Assembly: GCA_032718475.1 (NCBI GenBank) | Contig: JAUCBJ010006943.1 | Coordinates: 1 to 58,501 of the forward strand | DNA from: Nemertoderma westbladi | Lineage: Eukaryota > Xenacoelomorpha > Nemertodermatida > Nemertodermatidae | Direction: 5' to 3' | Length of the DNA stretch: 58,501 bases | Part shown: in pieces, positions 18,769 through 30,891 of the stretch | Position numbering within the stretch: the stretch's first letter is position 1 | Layout: each line of letters starts with the position of its first letter | Program-made: the position numbers and the translations under genes | The notes under the pieces: model-generated | Told to the model about the DNA's origin: nothing | Seen by the model: the letters and a program-made list of their open reading frames with translations, nothing else | Database searches by the model: none

Positions 18769-19484
18769 TACAGAAATCTTTGATATAATTGCTTCATCAT
18801 GTACTAAAATCAGAGAACAGATTCTGTGAGTGAGACTATCATATAACCTCTTCTGTCTTTATTATATGGTACACCATACTTTTATGTTATGTACATACAT
18901 TTTACAATATATATAGCTGCATAAATTAATTATAATACATATAAAAACAGTGAAACATTTTATATAAGTTGATAGAAAGCCAGCAATTGTGTTTTCTTTA
19001 TGGTGTTTTTTTTTCATTTATATTAGTTAAACACTTTATGTAATTCTATTCTGTAGATCTTCGCAGTAAACTGTTAATTGTTTGTTGCATTCAGTAGCTA
19101 CAATTTATCAATATAGGAATGTTGATTTTAAATGAATTTGAATATTATTTCTAAAATATATTGCATAATACATATTACATATAGTTAATTTTGTGTGTGT
19201 GATGCAAATATTTGGCTAAGCAAGCATAAGAATATTATAAATTTTGTTACGATTTCCTGTCGTTTGTCACAAATCTGAAATTATCTGAAAGATAATACTT
19301 TCTTGGGAACTGAATTTATTCCATTTATTGACATACATAAGTACGTATGCGTATGTGCAATTATTGGATTCATGGGATTGTTTCGAAGGGGTGTGGGTCG
19401 TTTCATTAATGTTGCTAATCGAATGGGCCGGGGAGCGATTATCATATCATTACTATCGGAATTGCAACACAAAAAACCTGTGCG
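18769..19484. other. AT-rich non-coding, nothing recognised
   Basis: On the minus strand, 18780-18880 reads like the end of an LTR (AATAAAGACAGAAGAGG, then TCTGTTCTCTGATTTTAGTACA), which would fit the upstream side of the Gypsy fragment, but no second copy is present to prove it. The rest is AT-rich. Confidence 0.4.
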
Positions 19485-19499
19485 GTCCCCCCAGAAATT

Positions 19500-19684
19500 T
19501 ACTCCCCAGAGGAAACTCCAGTCGATTTAGCTATCACTTAGGATGCAAGGCAAAGATGCGCCCTGGCTGGTCCCTTCAAAATATTCGTGCCGAAACGAAA
19601 ACTACCCTGGCTCATGTGAGGATCGAACCCACGATCTGCTGGAGATGTGATTTCAAAGCAACCAATACACAAGGTTGAACCTAA
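19500..19684 (-). mobile_element. tRNA-derived SINE
   Basis: On the minus strand the sequence reads TTGTGTATTGGTTGC (A-box-like) and, 30-odd bases on, GTGGGTTCGATCCTCAC, an excellent RNA polymerase III B box inside a T-arm-like hairpin (ends about 19616). The following body to about 19500 is not tRNA. Arrangement (tRNA head plus unrelated tail) indicates a SINE rather than a functional tRNA; the acceptor stem is not intact. Confidence 0.65.
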
Positions 19685-20280
19685 TTTTTTACCCCCACGC
19701 CCACATAGCCGAAAACTGTCACTTTTAGTTATCGACGTGCTTTGAAATGTTTTTAAAACGAATTAGAACCTCAAAAAACCGGTATATGTAAAAATTTAGA
19801 TTGATTCCGATAGGTTTACAAATCTGAAAATTACTGGCTACTTGAATTTTTCATTTTAGGTCAGTTTTTCCAAAAAAAACAACACTTCCAGTAACCAACG
19901 TATTTTGAAATATCTTCAGTTGGATTCAGCTCCCAAAAAAACTTTTGTTGGGACGAGATTTAAACAATTAAATGTCAGTAACAAATTCATGAAAAGTGCT
20001 GGCTACTTGAAATTTTGGTTCTGTAAAAAATAAACAAATTTAATTTTTTGAAATTTTTTTTTAATTTGGATTCATAATAGTAAATTCTACCAGCAAAATA
20101 AAAATCAGACGTTTACATTAATATTTGTAGATTTTAGAGGGGGGGAGGGGGGGGGGTCTCGGGGTTACCTTACCACGGCAGTACATACGCGCGCGACCTT
20201 TTAACCCTATTAGTACCGGGCAAATAAAGTGTCGTACAAATACCGGGTCATATGGGTCTCAAACATTTGAGAAACACTGC
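19685..20280. other. AT-rich non-coding with a G-rich run
   Basis: No gene, repeat family or tRNA recognised. A G-rich tract (20139-20156) interrupts it. Confidence 0.5.
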
Positions 20281-20735
20281 AGTCGTATTATAATCCAAAT
20301 AACTTTCTAGAAATATTATTGTAGCCTACCCTAAATTTGTTATAAACATCAAGATTGAAATTACATCTGGACCATAGAGAATTACAGTAGAAATGAGTAC
20401 AAAAACTACGGAATAAACGTTTTTTCACAAGTAACGAACAGGCACCAAATTTTCTAATTAACATATTTCCTCTTCTATACATAGAATGTAACTGGTTGAT
20501 AATATCAAAATTGTCGCAGGTCGAACTATGCAAAATATGTCCCAAGTATTTATACTGTTCTACTCGCTCGAGTTTAATACCGTTCAAATAGAAATCAGAC
20601 AAGAGTATATTTTTAAACGATTTCGGTACAAAGCACATAAAATTTAGATTTTTTTACATTAATCCTAATAGAATGTTGCGCGCAGTGTAATTCTCATAAA
20701 TTTTTAGTAATCTGTTCATGCCGTAGGCTGAACAA
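20281..20735 (-). pseudogene. Non-LTR RT 3' fragment, copy 1
   Basis: Minus-frame text MCFVPKSFKNILL, LERVEQYKYLGHILHSS, MYRRGNMLIRKFGACS, KRLFRSFCTHFYCNSLWSRCNF and KFRVGYNNISRKLFGL is the region after the YADD box (thumb and start of C-terminal domain) of a Jockey/CR1-like RT. It extends upstream to about 20735 (NRLLKIYENY). Two sister copies lie at 24362-25170 and 29180-29990 within duplicated DNA. This copy is truncated on its 3' side at 20280. Confidence 0.8.
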
Positions 20736-20869
20736 TAAAATTATATTATAATAATTACTAATAATTATAATAATTACATATATACAATGAATATAAGATT
20801 ACATTTTACTGGCATGTAATGTTAATATATTCTTTGTATGGAAGGACAAGATATCTGACAACAGTAAGA

Positions 20870-21075
20870 ACCATAATGAATCTGAAAGTAATTCGCATTT
20901 ATAAACGTTTAAAATTCGTTAGCATGGTTGGGTGGTTTATACACTTCAATAGTTGCTTAGTCTAGTGGTGACATTCCTGTGCTTCCAGTCGGGATGACCT
21001 AGTACTATTCCTTTTGACTCATATTCAGATGGTTGGTCTATCACTAGGGCCTAGTTTTCCAATTCATACACAATG
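20870..21075 (+). mobile_element. SINE-like head, duplicated-unit copy
   Basis: Contains tagtctagtgg (20961 region), a perfect match to the pol III A box consensus, followed by gtgacattcctgtgcttccag. The B box is decayed here but is visible in the related copy at 34562-34825 (minus). The same segment recurs near 25373, 27340, 30200 and 32060 because it lies in the duplicated locus. Confidence 0.5.
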
Positions 21076-21639
21076 TAATAATAATAACATATTTTACATA
21101 TAACATGCATATCTAAATGTAATACACATTCATATTCTAAACTATAATGTAAAATTACATAAGCAGTTTTATATAGAATGTTTAATAGATTTTTATAAGC
21201 GCCAATAATTTAAGATTAATTTCATCAGTCAAGCATTGATCGCATTCTGTAATAGTGCTACAGTTTTCGAAGGACCAATTTCTGAATTTTAATTATTTTA
21301 TGAGCCATAATATTTCTGTATATAAGTATAAAGAAGCGAATATGAGTAATATATATTATTACAATATCAACCCGATACAATGTCAGTATGACATTTTTGC
21401 ATTAAATATTTAAATGTACTCTAAGGTTAACAAAAACCAATTTTTAAATTTACAATGCAAAAAGTACACAATCTCTATATCATAGTTTTAAATGTTAAAA
21501 TCATATGTATAATCATATATATAATGGTAGTAACTAACATATAAATAGATTTGTTTCGGTCTAATAGTGTTATACCCTGGAAGTAATATCTTCTGAATGT
21601 ACATGGTTCCTGTTATCCCTACCTTCTGCCAGTACTTAC

Positions 21640-21830
21640 ATTCAAAACATCAAAATTTTCTTCTAAATCGAACGCTTGGAATGTTAATAGAATGCGCGGC
21701 TCACCATGGATCTCGTAGTGTTGGTGAGCATTGTTGTCATAGTTGGATGGGTAATTAGGTGAGGTTAATTTACCAACACTTCCAATGGGAACAGTGTAGT
21801 TAGATGCGGTTAAATTACCAACACTTTCAG
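21640..21830 (-). pseudogene. CUB N-half exon, truncated copy (unit A)
   Basis: The 3' part of the N-half CUB exon (VGKLTSPNYPSNYDNNAHQHYEI...) is intact up to its donor GTAAGT (acttac at 21634-21639). At about 21830 homology stops abruptly and the sequence passes to the flank of the piggyBac fragment, with duplicated aaattta/ccaacac text at the joint. The start of the exon, its acceptor and the matching C-half exon are missing, so this unit cannot make a full domain. Confidence 0.8.
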
Positions 21831-21847
21831 CACAAATTTACTACCAA

Positions 21848-22558
21848 CACAAATTTACAAACATAGTTGTTTGTATGAGGACTCGCACTGCTCTTCTAGA
21901 TCATGCATATAACTTGAATATGGACAATTGGTACTGTAGCTTGCGACTTGAGGCTTATCTGGACTCCAGGAATACCACCATGCTTGGAACTATGTGGCAG
22001 GATAGGGTGTACCAATGGTATTTTGTGAAATACTGTAATCCAGCGCATTGCTTCAGCTAATGCCAGGTGTGATAACGTACTTGACATCAAGTTTCATGAC
22101 AAGAAACTTATACACTTTGTAACAACGATTGACAAAGCTGGGGATGTAGATAAGAAGCGGTATCTACCTGGCGGAGGAGGGTCTCCACTGGAGTATCAGA
22201 AACCAGAAGCGATCGAAAACTATAATCTGTGGATGGGCGGAGTAGACAAGACCGATAACTATATCGCTTCTTGCAATGTGGCCCGCAAGAAATTGAAGAT
22301 TCAATTCTCTAAATCCCAACGAGACTTAATAATTATTCACAGGGGTTCAGTCAGATCACAGGCAACATCCGAAACGCTCCTCTGTTGCACCCATTCCCAC
22401 AAACCCAGAGCACATCATTGACTTTAATCCTGATGGCCGTCGGAAACAATGCAGAATCTGTAGCGCACAGAAAGTCTGGAAAGAAGTGAGGTCCGAATGC
22501 ACTACTTGCGCCAGGAAACCAGGAATGTGTATAGGGGATAACGCATCTGATATATAAA
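21848..22558 (+). pseudogene. piggyBac transposase fragment, copy 1
   Basis: Reads MDNWYCSLRLEAYLDSRNTTMLGT (second catalytic Asp motif MDNWY, as in LYLDNWYTSP), later WMGGVDKTDNYIASCNVARKK (third Asp, GGVDKTD), and at the end NPDGRRKQCRICSAQKVWKEVRSECTTC, the C-terminal zinc finger. Several frame changes and stops break it. It is a different piggyBac family from the element at 3027-15938. The sister copy at 27514-28224 is nearly identical. Confidence 0.85.
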
Positions 22559-22687
22559 GCAGTTTCATAAGAGGTTTTCCTGTTCTCTGATTTCATTTCT
22601 GATGTCAGTTTTCATGCCTGATCGTCTCACGACACACTGTGACTGTATGTATGTCTGTTTGTTTGTTGTTTTGACTGTTCAAAATAA

Positions 22688-22700
22688 CAATAATGCCAGT
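22688..22700. repeat. 13-bp direct repeat flanking an insertion, left
   Basis: caataatgccagt recurs at 23500-23512. The sister unit (28360-28380) has one copy and no insertion, so the two copies bracket an insertion or reflect duplication at its entry. Confidence 0.8.
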
Positions 22701-23499
22701 AGCACAAAAGCAGTATAATATAAAAAACACTACATGAGACCACAACTACAGTACTAAACATACAGTATAATACAAACAATTGGCACAATCACAGAAAGAA
22801 AAAATACACATTCACCCACACATACACACAATGTACTACAAATATTAGTTCATATATTTTTATATAAAAATATATATAAAAATATATATATATATAAAAA
22901 AATATATATAATATATATAAAAAAAAAAAAAAAAAAAAAAAATATATATATATGAACTAATATTTGTAGTACTGTACATTGTGTTTATGTGTGGGTGAAT
23001 GTGTATTTTTTCTTTCTGTGATTGTGCCAATTGTTTGTATTATACTGTATGTTTAGTACTGTAGTTGTGGTCTCATGTAGTGTTTTTTATATTATACTGC
23101 TTTTGTGCTATAATATCCGTTAAGTTACTGTATGGTGGTTATTTGTCTTGTCAGTCAGTGCATTGGTTGTTTTCAGTATTTTGCAGTATTACAACTTAGG
23201 TTAGTACTGGGTTAGGTATTATTATACAGTTTTGATTTTAGGTACCTTACTGTGACTATAGTTAGGCCAGTTTGCAGGACTGCGTTATTATTCCATTATT
23301 ATTATTATGCGATTAGGATTACAGTACATACATATATCACATTCAATATATCTATCTTATATTAGTTAGTTGTGTTTGTTATTGACAATGAATTATAATA
23401 TTAATTCGAAATATATTTACGATATCGCTGTATTGCTCCGTTTACTTATTATTATTAATTTTGCAACTATCTACACTAACTGGAATTACATTACTTCAT
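22701..23499. mobile_element. 0.8-kb insertion carrying a 409-bp foldback
   Basis: 22701-23109 is a large inverted repeat: the left arm begins agcacaaaagcagtataata and the right arm ends with its reverse complement (gcttttgtgct at 23109). Arms are about 165-175 nt, separated by an AT/poly-A spacer (22860-22950). 23110-23499 is unrelated AT-rich DNA. The insertion is absent from the otherwise identical sister unit. No transposase. Looks like a foldback or MITE-type element, possibly with a composite structure. Confidence 0.75.
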
Positions 23500-23539
23500 C
23501 AATAATGCCAGTCATATATGCCTTGACAGACTTGCATAC

Positions 23540-23860
23540 AGGCACAGACAGCCTAGAGTCGGTCAGTCGTAAAAACTGACATCAGAAATGAAATCAGAAA
23601 CCTGGAATAGCCCCATAGAGTAAATGTTTTCATTACATAATATGCTTCCTTATATTTTGACAGACAGACTGACAGACAAACAGACATACATACAGACACA
23701 GACACATACATCCTAGTGTTGGTCAGTCGTAGAAACTGACATCACAAATGAAATCAGCGCGACCTGGAAAACCCCCATGGTGAATGTTTTTATTACATAA
23801 TATGCTTCCTTATTTTTTGACAGACATCAGACTGACAGAAGTAATTACAATTTTTGTTAA
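23540..23860. repeat. Two 160-bp tandem units (duplicated again at 28390-28720)
   Basis: ggtcagtcgtaaaaactgac-type text starts at 23558 and again at 23718, 160 bp later. Both units recur in the sister locus. The motif actgacatcagaaatgaaat is the reverse complement of text just after the piggyBac fragment (about 22588-22615), so the two may be remnants of terminal inverted repeats. Confidence 0.7.
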
Positions 23861-24110
23861 AATTTAGATTTTTTATAGTTGTTTGTATTACATGGTGTAC
23901 AACCTTAAATTTAAAACTTTCTACAAAAACTTATTCATGTTAAATTAACACATTTTAAAAGTCATACACCTGCGTTGAATTGAGACTTTTGTCGCTTTAA
24001 TTCATCATCTACCTATATGCAGATTTTGTATAGAGCTCAGGACAAAATGTTTATATGAAGCACCCAAAGGGTGTTTCAAATAAGCATTTATAATAAACAT
24101 GTTACTTTAT
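23860..24110 (+). repeat. Dispersed AT-rich repeat, core cctatatgcagattttgtat
   Basis: Non-coding block (acatggtgtacaaccttaaa ... cctatatgcagattttgtat ... caaataagcatt) that recurs at 26950-27175, 28720-28970 and 31660-31880 within the duplicated locus and, diverged, at 41495-41720 outside it. The outside copy shows that it is a mobile or dispersed family rather than only part of the tandem duplication. Confidence 0.65.
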
Positions 24111-24240
24111 GAATGGGAGAGTCTTTTAGGCTCATTAAGGTAAGGAACACCTATTCACCAATATGGTTGATCTTCTACACATAAGCACTTTTACTCTGTT
24201 TTCCATGTTAACACAGGAATGTCACATCACCAGACTGGTG
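24109..24240 (-). mobile_element. SINE remnant related to 34562-34825
   Basis: atgggagagtcttttaggct...tattcaccaatatggttgatcttctac matches the tail and ggaatgtcac...accagact the head of the SINE copy at 34562-34825, with the middle deleted. Similar pieces are at 27176-27262, 28970-29100 and 31880-31960. Confidence 0.5.
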
Positions 24241-24300
24241 ATTCAAGATGAACATTACTCCAGTGGTGATTCACCACTGGAGTAATGTTCATCTTGAATC
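24241..24300. repeat. 60-bp palindrome
   Basis: gattcaagatgaacattact... and its reverse complement meet at ccagtggtga/tcaccactgg, a practically perfect 2 x 30-nt inverted repeat. The sister unit (29090-29115) carries only the right arm, so the palindrome arose or was lost after duplication. Confidence 0.85.
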
Positions 24301-24361
24301 AATGAATACGAAGGGCTGTTGTTGATTCTGTTGCATGAATACTTGATTTCAAAGTGTATAT

Positions 24362-25170
24362 AATTTATTTATTTTATTTATTTATTTCTTTAATCCAGGC
24401 AGCAAGCCCATAGTAAAAACGGAAAATACATAATAAAAAAGAAGCACATAAAGTTACATACAAGTATTATAGGTAGTATAAATAAGAGGTTCAAGATAAT
24501 TATTATTCACACGCCACATATATTTAAAAATAAAAAAAACTAACCCCGTTACAGGTCCTGAGGGGAACGCATACCTCTAATACGGCTAGTGGCTGCCGTA
24601 GCACAGATCACTGATTGTATAACTAAATTAGTAGATATACTAAGACGTCGCCAAAGCGAGTCGATGGCATTGTAGCGAATGTAGATAAATTTGGGAGATC
24701 CAGCACCCCATACATATGAGAAACACTGCAGTCGTATTTGAATCCAAATAACTTTCTAGAAGTATTATTGTAGCCTACCCTAAATTTGTTATAAACATCA
24801 AGATTGAAATTACATCTGGACCATAGAGAATTACAAAAGAATTGAGTACAAAAACTACGGAATAAACCCTTTTTCACAAGTAACCAAATTTTCTAATTAA
24901 CATATTCCCTCTTCTATACATAGAATGTAACTGGTTGATAATATCAAAATTGTCGCAGGTCGAACTATGCAAAATATGTCCCAAGTATTTATACTGTTCT
25001 ACTCGCTCAAGTTTAATACCGTTCAAATAGAAATCAGACGAGAGTATATTTTTAAACGATTTCGGTACAAAGATTTTTTTACATTAATCTTAATAGAATG
25101 TTGCGCAGTGTAATTCTCATAAATTTTTAGTAATCTGTTCATGCCGTAGGCTGAACAATAAAATTACATT
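24362..25170 (-). pseudogene. Non-LTR RT 3' end, copy 2, with A-rich tail
   Basis: Same family as 20281-20735, but reaching the 3' terminus: after the C-terminal text (KLFGFKYDCSVSHMYGVLDLP) comes a 3' UTR ending TATGGGCTTGCTGCCTGG...AAATAAATAAAT (tail at about 24362-24393, minus strand). 5'-truncated just after the YADD box. One small internal deletion removes part of the text around 24890. Lies in the large intron-like spacer of the CUB locus. Confidence 0.8.
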
Positions 25171-26062
25171 ATAATAATTACTAATAATTATAATAATTAC
25201 ATATATACAATGAATATAAGATTACATTTTACTGGCATGTAATGTTAATATATTCTTTGTATGGAAGGACAAGATATCTGACAACAGTAAGAACCATAAT
25301 GAATCTGAAAGTAATTCGCATTTATAAACGTTTAAAATTCGTTAGCATGGTTGGGTGGTTTATACACTTCAATAGTTGCTTAGTCTAGTGGTGACATTCC
25401 TGTGCTTCCAGTCGGGATGACCTAGTACTATTCCTTTTGACTCATATTCAGATGGTTGGTCTATCACTAGGGCCTAGTTTTCCAATTCATACACAATGTA
25501 ATAATAATAACATATTTTACATATAACATGCATATCTAAATGTAATACACATTCATATTCTAAACTATAATGTAAAATTACATAAGCAGTTTTATATAGA
25601 ATGTTTAATAGATTTTTATAAGCGCCAATAATTTAAGATTAATTTCATCAGTCAAGCATTGATCGCATTCTGTAATAGTGCTACAGTTTTCGAAGGACCA
25701 ATTTCTGAATTTTAATTATTTTATGAGCCATAATATTTCTGTATATAAGTATAAAGAAGCGAATATGAGTAATATATATTATTACAATATCAACCCGATA
25801 CAATGTCAGTATGACATTTTTGCATTAAATATTTAAATGTACTCTAAGGTTAACAAAAACCAATTTTTAAATTTACAATGCAAAAAGTACACAATCTCTA
25901 TATCATAGTTTTAAATGTTAAAATCATATGTATAATCATTTATATAATGGTAGTAACTAACATATAACTAGATTTGTTTCGGTCTAATAGTGTTATACCC
26001 TGGAAGTAATATCTTCTGAATGTACATGGTTCCTGTTATCCCTACCTGCTACCAGTACTTAC

Positions 26063-26319
26063 ATTCAAAACATCAAAATTTTCTTCTAAATCGAACGCTT
26101 GGAATGTTAATAGAATGCGCGGCTCACCATGGATCTCGTAGTGTTGGTGAGCATTGTTGTCATAGTTAGATGGGTAATTAGGTGAGGTTAATTTACCAAC
26201 ACTTCCAATGGGAACAGTGTAGTTAGATGCGGTTAAATGACCAACACTTTCAGTGGTCGAATGGTAGTTAGTTGTGGTGAAAGTGCCAACTCTTTCTGTT
26301 TTAGCAATGTAGACGTTTT
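26063..26319 (-). CDS. CUB domain N-half exon, unit B
   Basis: 257-nt exon with acceptor TTTTGTCTAG before 26319 and donor GTAAGT after 26063, phase 1 in and phase 0 out, 85 full codons with no stop. It encodes ENVYIAKTERVGTFTTTN, two degenerate copies of the Ser/Thr repeat (STTESVGHLTASNY), then the CUB start VGKLTSPNYPSNYDNN and ILLTFQAFDLEENFDVLN. The C-half exon that should follow on the minus strand is missing (deleted with unit A), so this CUB would be incomplete unless a distal exon is used. Confidence 0.8.
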
Positions 26320-26573
26320 CTAGACAAAATTATTTTCTAAGTGAGACAATTACAGTGAGATTACTGAAGGAGAAATAAAATGTTTTATAAATATAGATAA
26401 AATTCAGATATTAAATTCAGTACACAAAACAAAAGTAACTAATATCTAAATAAATCCAATTCATATGGTATCACACAGGAGTCACACAGGAGTCACATAT
26501 GTTTTTATGATTATAATCATTTATTTTTCACATTTTAAAATACTATTGCAACATTAAAGATACCAGAACCTAC

Positions 26574-26733
26574 CTGTATTTTCGTAGTCTATCGAGAATC
26601 CAATGTTTGTAACACTCCAATCAGAATCAAATACAAGGAATAAGTCCCTGGTAGAGGATATAATTTGAGTTGGTAGTGTATTTCCAGATAAGTTCCTTAT
26701 CAATGGGGCAAATTCATCAGCACCATCGTATAC
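26574..26733 (-). CDS. CUB domain C-half exon, unit B
   Basis: 160-nt exon, acceptor TTTCTCTCATTAG, donor GTAGGT, phase 0 in and phase 1 out. Encodes VYDGADEFAPLIRNLSGNTLP, IISSTRDLFLVFDSDWS and VTNIGFSIDYENT, the second half of a CUB domain (YDG, SS...F.SD.S...GF...Y signatures). Joined to the N-half at 30892-31148 across 4.2 kb it completes CUB 2. No cysteine is present; the usual CG is LSG. Confidence 0.88.
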
Positions 26734-26739
26734 CTAATG

Positions 26740-27513
26740 AGAGAAAAAATCAGGCAACATAAAACATATATATAACAGCTCAATCCATCATCATGTGCTT
26801 CCCTTTTCAAACCACTTAAAAAAATATTCAAAATATTAATTATTTATTGAAAAAATTAATAATTTAATTAAATAATAATTAATTAATTAAAATATAAATA
26901 AAATATAATATAATAAAATAATTAATTAAAAATGAAAAAATTATCAAAATGGAGATTTTTTTATATTTGTTTGTATTACATGGTGTACAACCTTATATTT
27001 AAAACTATGTACAAAAACTTGAATATGTAAAAATTCACACATTTTAAAAGTCTTACACCTGCTTAGAACTGAGACATTTGTCGCTTTAAATCATCATCTA
27101 CCTATATGCAGATATTGTATAGAACACAGGCCAAAATGCTTATTTGAAACACCCTATACTAAACATGTTACTTTATGAATGGCAGAATGGGAGAGTCATT
27201 TAGGCTCATTAAGGCAAGTAATACCTATTCACCAATATGGTTGATCTTCTACAGTTACAAGATATCTGACGACAGTAAGAACCAAGATGAATCTGAAAGT
27301 AATTCGCATTTGTAAACGTTTCAAATTCGTTAGCATGGTTGGGTGGTTTGAACAGTTCAAGAGCTGCTTCGTCAAATGGTGACATTCCTGTGCTTCCAGT
27401 CAGGATATATTATTGCAATACCAACCCATGATACTATTTCAGTATGACATTTTTGCATTAAATATTTAAATGTACTCTAAGGTTAACAAAAACCAATTTT
27501 GAAATTTACAATA
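26740..27513. other. Non-coding spacer of unit B
   Basis: AT-rich; includes an AAT/ATTA-rich stretch (26820-26945), the dispersed repeat (26950-27175), and SINE-like remnants (27176-27405). No open frame of interest. Confidence 0.6.
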
Positions 27514-28224
27514 CAAATTTACAAACATAGTTGTTTGTATGAGGAGTCGCACTGCTCTTCTAGATCTTGCATATAACTTGAATATGGACAATAATTGGTA
27601 CTGTAGCTTGCGACTTGCGGCTTATCTGGACTCCAGGAATACCGGCATGCTTGGAACTATGTGGCAGGATAGGGTGTACCAATGGTATTTTGCGAAATAC
27701 TGTAATCCAGCGCATTGCTTCAGCTAATGCCAGGTGTGATAACGTACTTGACATCAAGTTTCATGACAAGAAACTTATACACTTTGTAACAACGATTGAC
27801 AAAGCTGGGGATGTAGATAAGAAGCGGTATCTACCTGGCGGAGGAGGGTCTCCACTGGAGTATCAGAAACCAAAAGCGATCGAAAACTATAATCTGTGGA
27901 TGGGCGGAGTAGACAAGACCGATAACTATATCGCTTCTTACAATGTGGCCCGCAAGAAATTGAAGATTCAATTCTCTAAATCCCAACGAGACTTAATAAT
28001 TATTCACAGGGGTTCAGTCAGATCACAGGCAACATCCGAAACGCTCCTCTATTGCACCCATTCCCACCAACCCAGAGCACATCATTGACTTTAATCCTGA
28101 TGGCCGTCGGAAACAATGCAGAATCTGTAGCGCACAGAAAGTCTGGAAAGAAGTGAGGTCCGAATGCACTACTTGCGCCAGGAAACCAGTAATGTGTATA
28201 GGGGATAACGCACCTGATATATAA
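27514..28224 (+). pseudogene. piggyBac transposase fragment, copy 2
   Basis: Near-identical duplicate of 21848-22558: MDNNWYCSLRLAAYLDSRNTGMLGT with a 3-bp insertion adding one Asn, GGVDKTDNYIASYN, and the zinc finger QCRICSAQKVWKEVRSECTTC. Same broken frames, showing that it was already dead when duplicated together with the CUB locus. Confidence 0.85.
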
Positions 28225-28389
28225 AGCAGTTTCATAAGAGGTTTTCCTGTTCTCTGATTTCATTTCTGATGTCAGTTTTCATGCCTGATCGTCTCACGAC
28301 ACACTGTGACTGTATGTATGTATGTCTGTTTGTTTGTTGTTTTGACTGTTCAAAATAACAATAATGCCAGTCATATGCCTTGACAGACA

Positions 28390-29100
28390 TGTATACAGGC
28401 ACAGACAGCCTAGAGTCGGTCAGTCGTAAAAACTGACATCAGAAATGAAATCAGAAACCTGGAATAGCCCCATAGAGTAAATGTTTTCATTACATAATAT
28501 GCTTCCTTATATTTTGACAGACAGACTGACAGACAAATAGACATACATACAGACACAGACACATACATCCTAGTGTTGGTCAGTCGTAGAAACTGACATC
28601 ACAAATGAAATCAGCGCGACCTGGAAAACCCTCATGGCGAATGTTTTCATTATATAATATGCTTCCTTATTTTTTGACAGACATCAGACTGACAGAAGTA
28701 ATTACAATTTTTGTTAAAATGTAGATTTTTTATAGTTGTTTGCATTACATGGTGTACAACCTTAAATTTAAAACTTTCTACAAAAACTTATTCATGTTAA
28801 ATTAACAAATTTTAAAAGTCATACACCTGCGTTGAATTGAGACTTTTGTCGCTTTAATTCATCATCTACCTATATGCAGATTTTGTATAGAGCTCAGGAC
28901 AAAATGTTTATTTGAAGCACCCAAAGGGTGTTTCAAATAAGCATTTATAATAAACATTGTTACTTTATGAATGGGAGAGTCTTTTAGGCTCATTAAGGTA
29001 AGGAACACCTATTCACCAATATGGTTGATCTTCTACACATAAGCACTTTTACTCTGTTTTCCATGTTAACACAGGAATGTCACATCACCACTGGACTAAT
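28390..29100. repeat. Second copy of the spacer repeats (160-bp units, dispersed repeat, SINE remnant)
   Basis: Collinear with 23540-24240 apart from the missing left arm of the palindrome. Part of the 4.8-kb duplication. Confidence 0.75.
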
Positions 29101-29179
29101 GTTCATCTTGAATCAATGAATACGAAGGGCTGTTGTTGATTCTGTTGCATGAATACTTGATTTCAAAGTGTATATAATT

Positions 29180-29990
29180 TATTTATTTTATTTATTTATT
29201 TCTTTAATTCAGGCAGCAAGCCCATAGTAAAAACGGAAAATACATAATAAAAAAGAAGCACATAAAGTTACATACAAGTATTATAGGTAGTATAAATAAG
29301 AGGTTCAAGATAATCATTATTGACACGCCACATATATTTAAAAATAAAAAAAACTAACCACGTTACAGGTCCTGAGGGGAACGCATGGCTCTAATACGGC
29401 TAGTGGCTGCCGTAGCACAGATCACTGATTGCATAACTAAATTAGTAAGTAGATATACTAAGACGTCGCCAAAGCAAGTCGATGGCATTGTAGCGAATGT
29501 GGATAAATTTTGGGAGATCCAGCACCCCAAACATATGCGAAACACTGCAGTCGTATTATAATCCAAATAACTTTCTAGAAATATTATTGTAGCCTACCCT
29601 AAATTTGTTATAAACATCAAGATTGAAATTACATCTGGACCATAGAGAATTACAGTAGAATTGAGTACAAAAACTACGGAATAAACGTTTTTTCACAAGA
29701 AACGAACAGGCACCAAATTTTCTAATTAACATATTCCCTCTTCTATACATAGAATGTAAGTGGTTGATAATATCAAAATTGTCGCAGGTCGAACTATGCA
29801 AAATATGTCCCAAGTATTTATACTGTTCTACTCGCTCAAGTTTAATACCGTTCAAATATAAATCAGACGAGAGTATATTTTTAAACGATTTCGGTACAAA
29901 GATTTTTTTACATTAATCTTAATAGAATGTTGCGCAGTGTAATTCTCATAAATTTTTAGTAATCTGTTCATGCCGTAGGCTGAACAATAA
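29180..29990 (-). pseudogene. Non-LTR RT 3' end, copy 3, with A-rich tail
   Basis: Third copy of the fragment at 20281 and 24362, intact over GIKLERVEQYKYLGHILHSS to ISRKLFGL, then broken before the 3' tail (about 29180-29210). Retains the text missing from copy 2 near 24890. Confidence 0.8.
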
Positions 29991-30891
29991 AATTACATTA
30001 TAATAATTACTAATAATTATAATAATTACATATATACAATGAATATAAGATTACATTATACTGGCATGTAATGTTAATATATTCTTTGTATGGAAGGCCA
30101 AGATATCTGACGACAGTAAGAACCATAATGAATCTGAAAGTAATTCGCATTTATAAACGTTTAAAATTCGTTAGCATGGTTGGGTGGTTTAAACACTTCA
30201 ATAGTTGCTTAGTCTAGTGGTGACATTCCTGTGCTTCCAGTCAGGATGACCTGGTACTATTCCTTTTGACTCATATTCAGATGGTTGGTCTATCACTAGG
30301 GCCTAGTTTTCCAATTCATACACAATGTAATAATAATAACATATTTTACATATAACATGCATATCTAAATGTAATACGCATTCATATTCTAAACTATAAT
30401 GTAAAATTATACAAGCAGTTTTAGATAGAATGTATAATAGACTCTTATAAGCGCCAATAATTTAAGATTAATTTCATCAGTCAAGCATTGCTCGCATTCT
30501 GTAATAGTGCTACAGTTTTCGAAGGACCAATTTCTGAAATTTAATTATTTTATGAGCCATAATATTTCTGTATATAAGTACAAAGAAGCGAATATGAGTA
30601 ATATATATTATTACAATATCAACCCGATACAATGTCAGTATGACATTTTTGCATTAAATATTTAAATGTACTCTAAGGTTAACAAAAACCAATTTTGAAA
30701 TTTACAATGCAAAAATTACACAATCTCTATATCATAGTTTTAAATGTTAAAATCATATATTAACCCAAGGTAATGGTAGTAACCAATTTCTAAATAGATT
30801 TATTTGGGTCTAATAGTGTTATACCCTGGAAGTAATGATATCTTCTGAATGTACATGGTTCCTGTTATCCCTACCTGCTACCAGTACTTAC

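Noticed and set aside
19612-19684. Functional tRNA gene on the minus strand
   Set aside because: The B box and T arm are good, but no intact acceptor stem or anticodon stem can be drawn; a SINE head explains it better.
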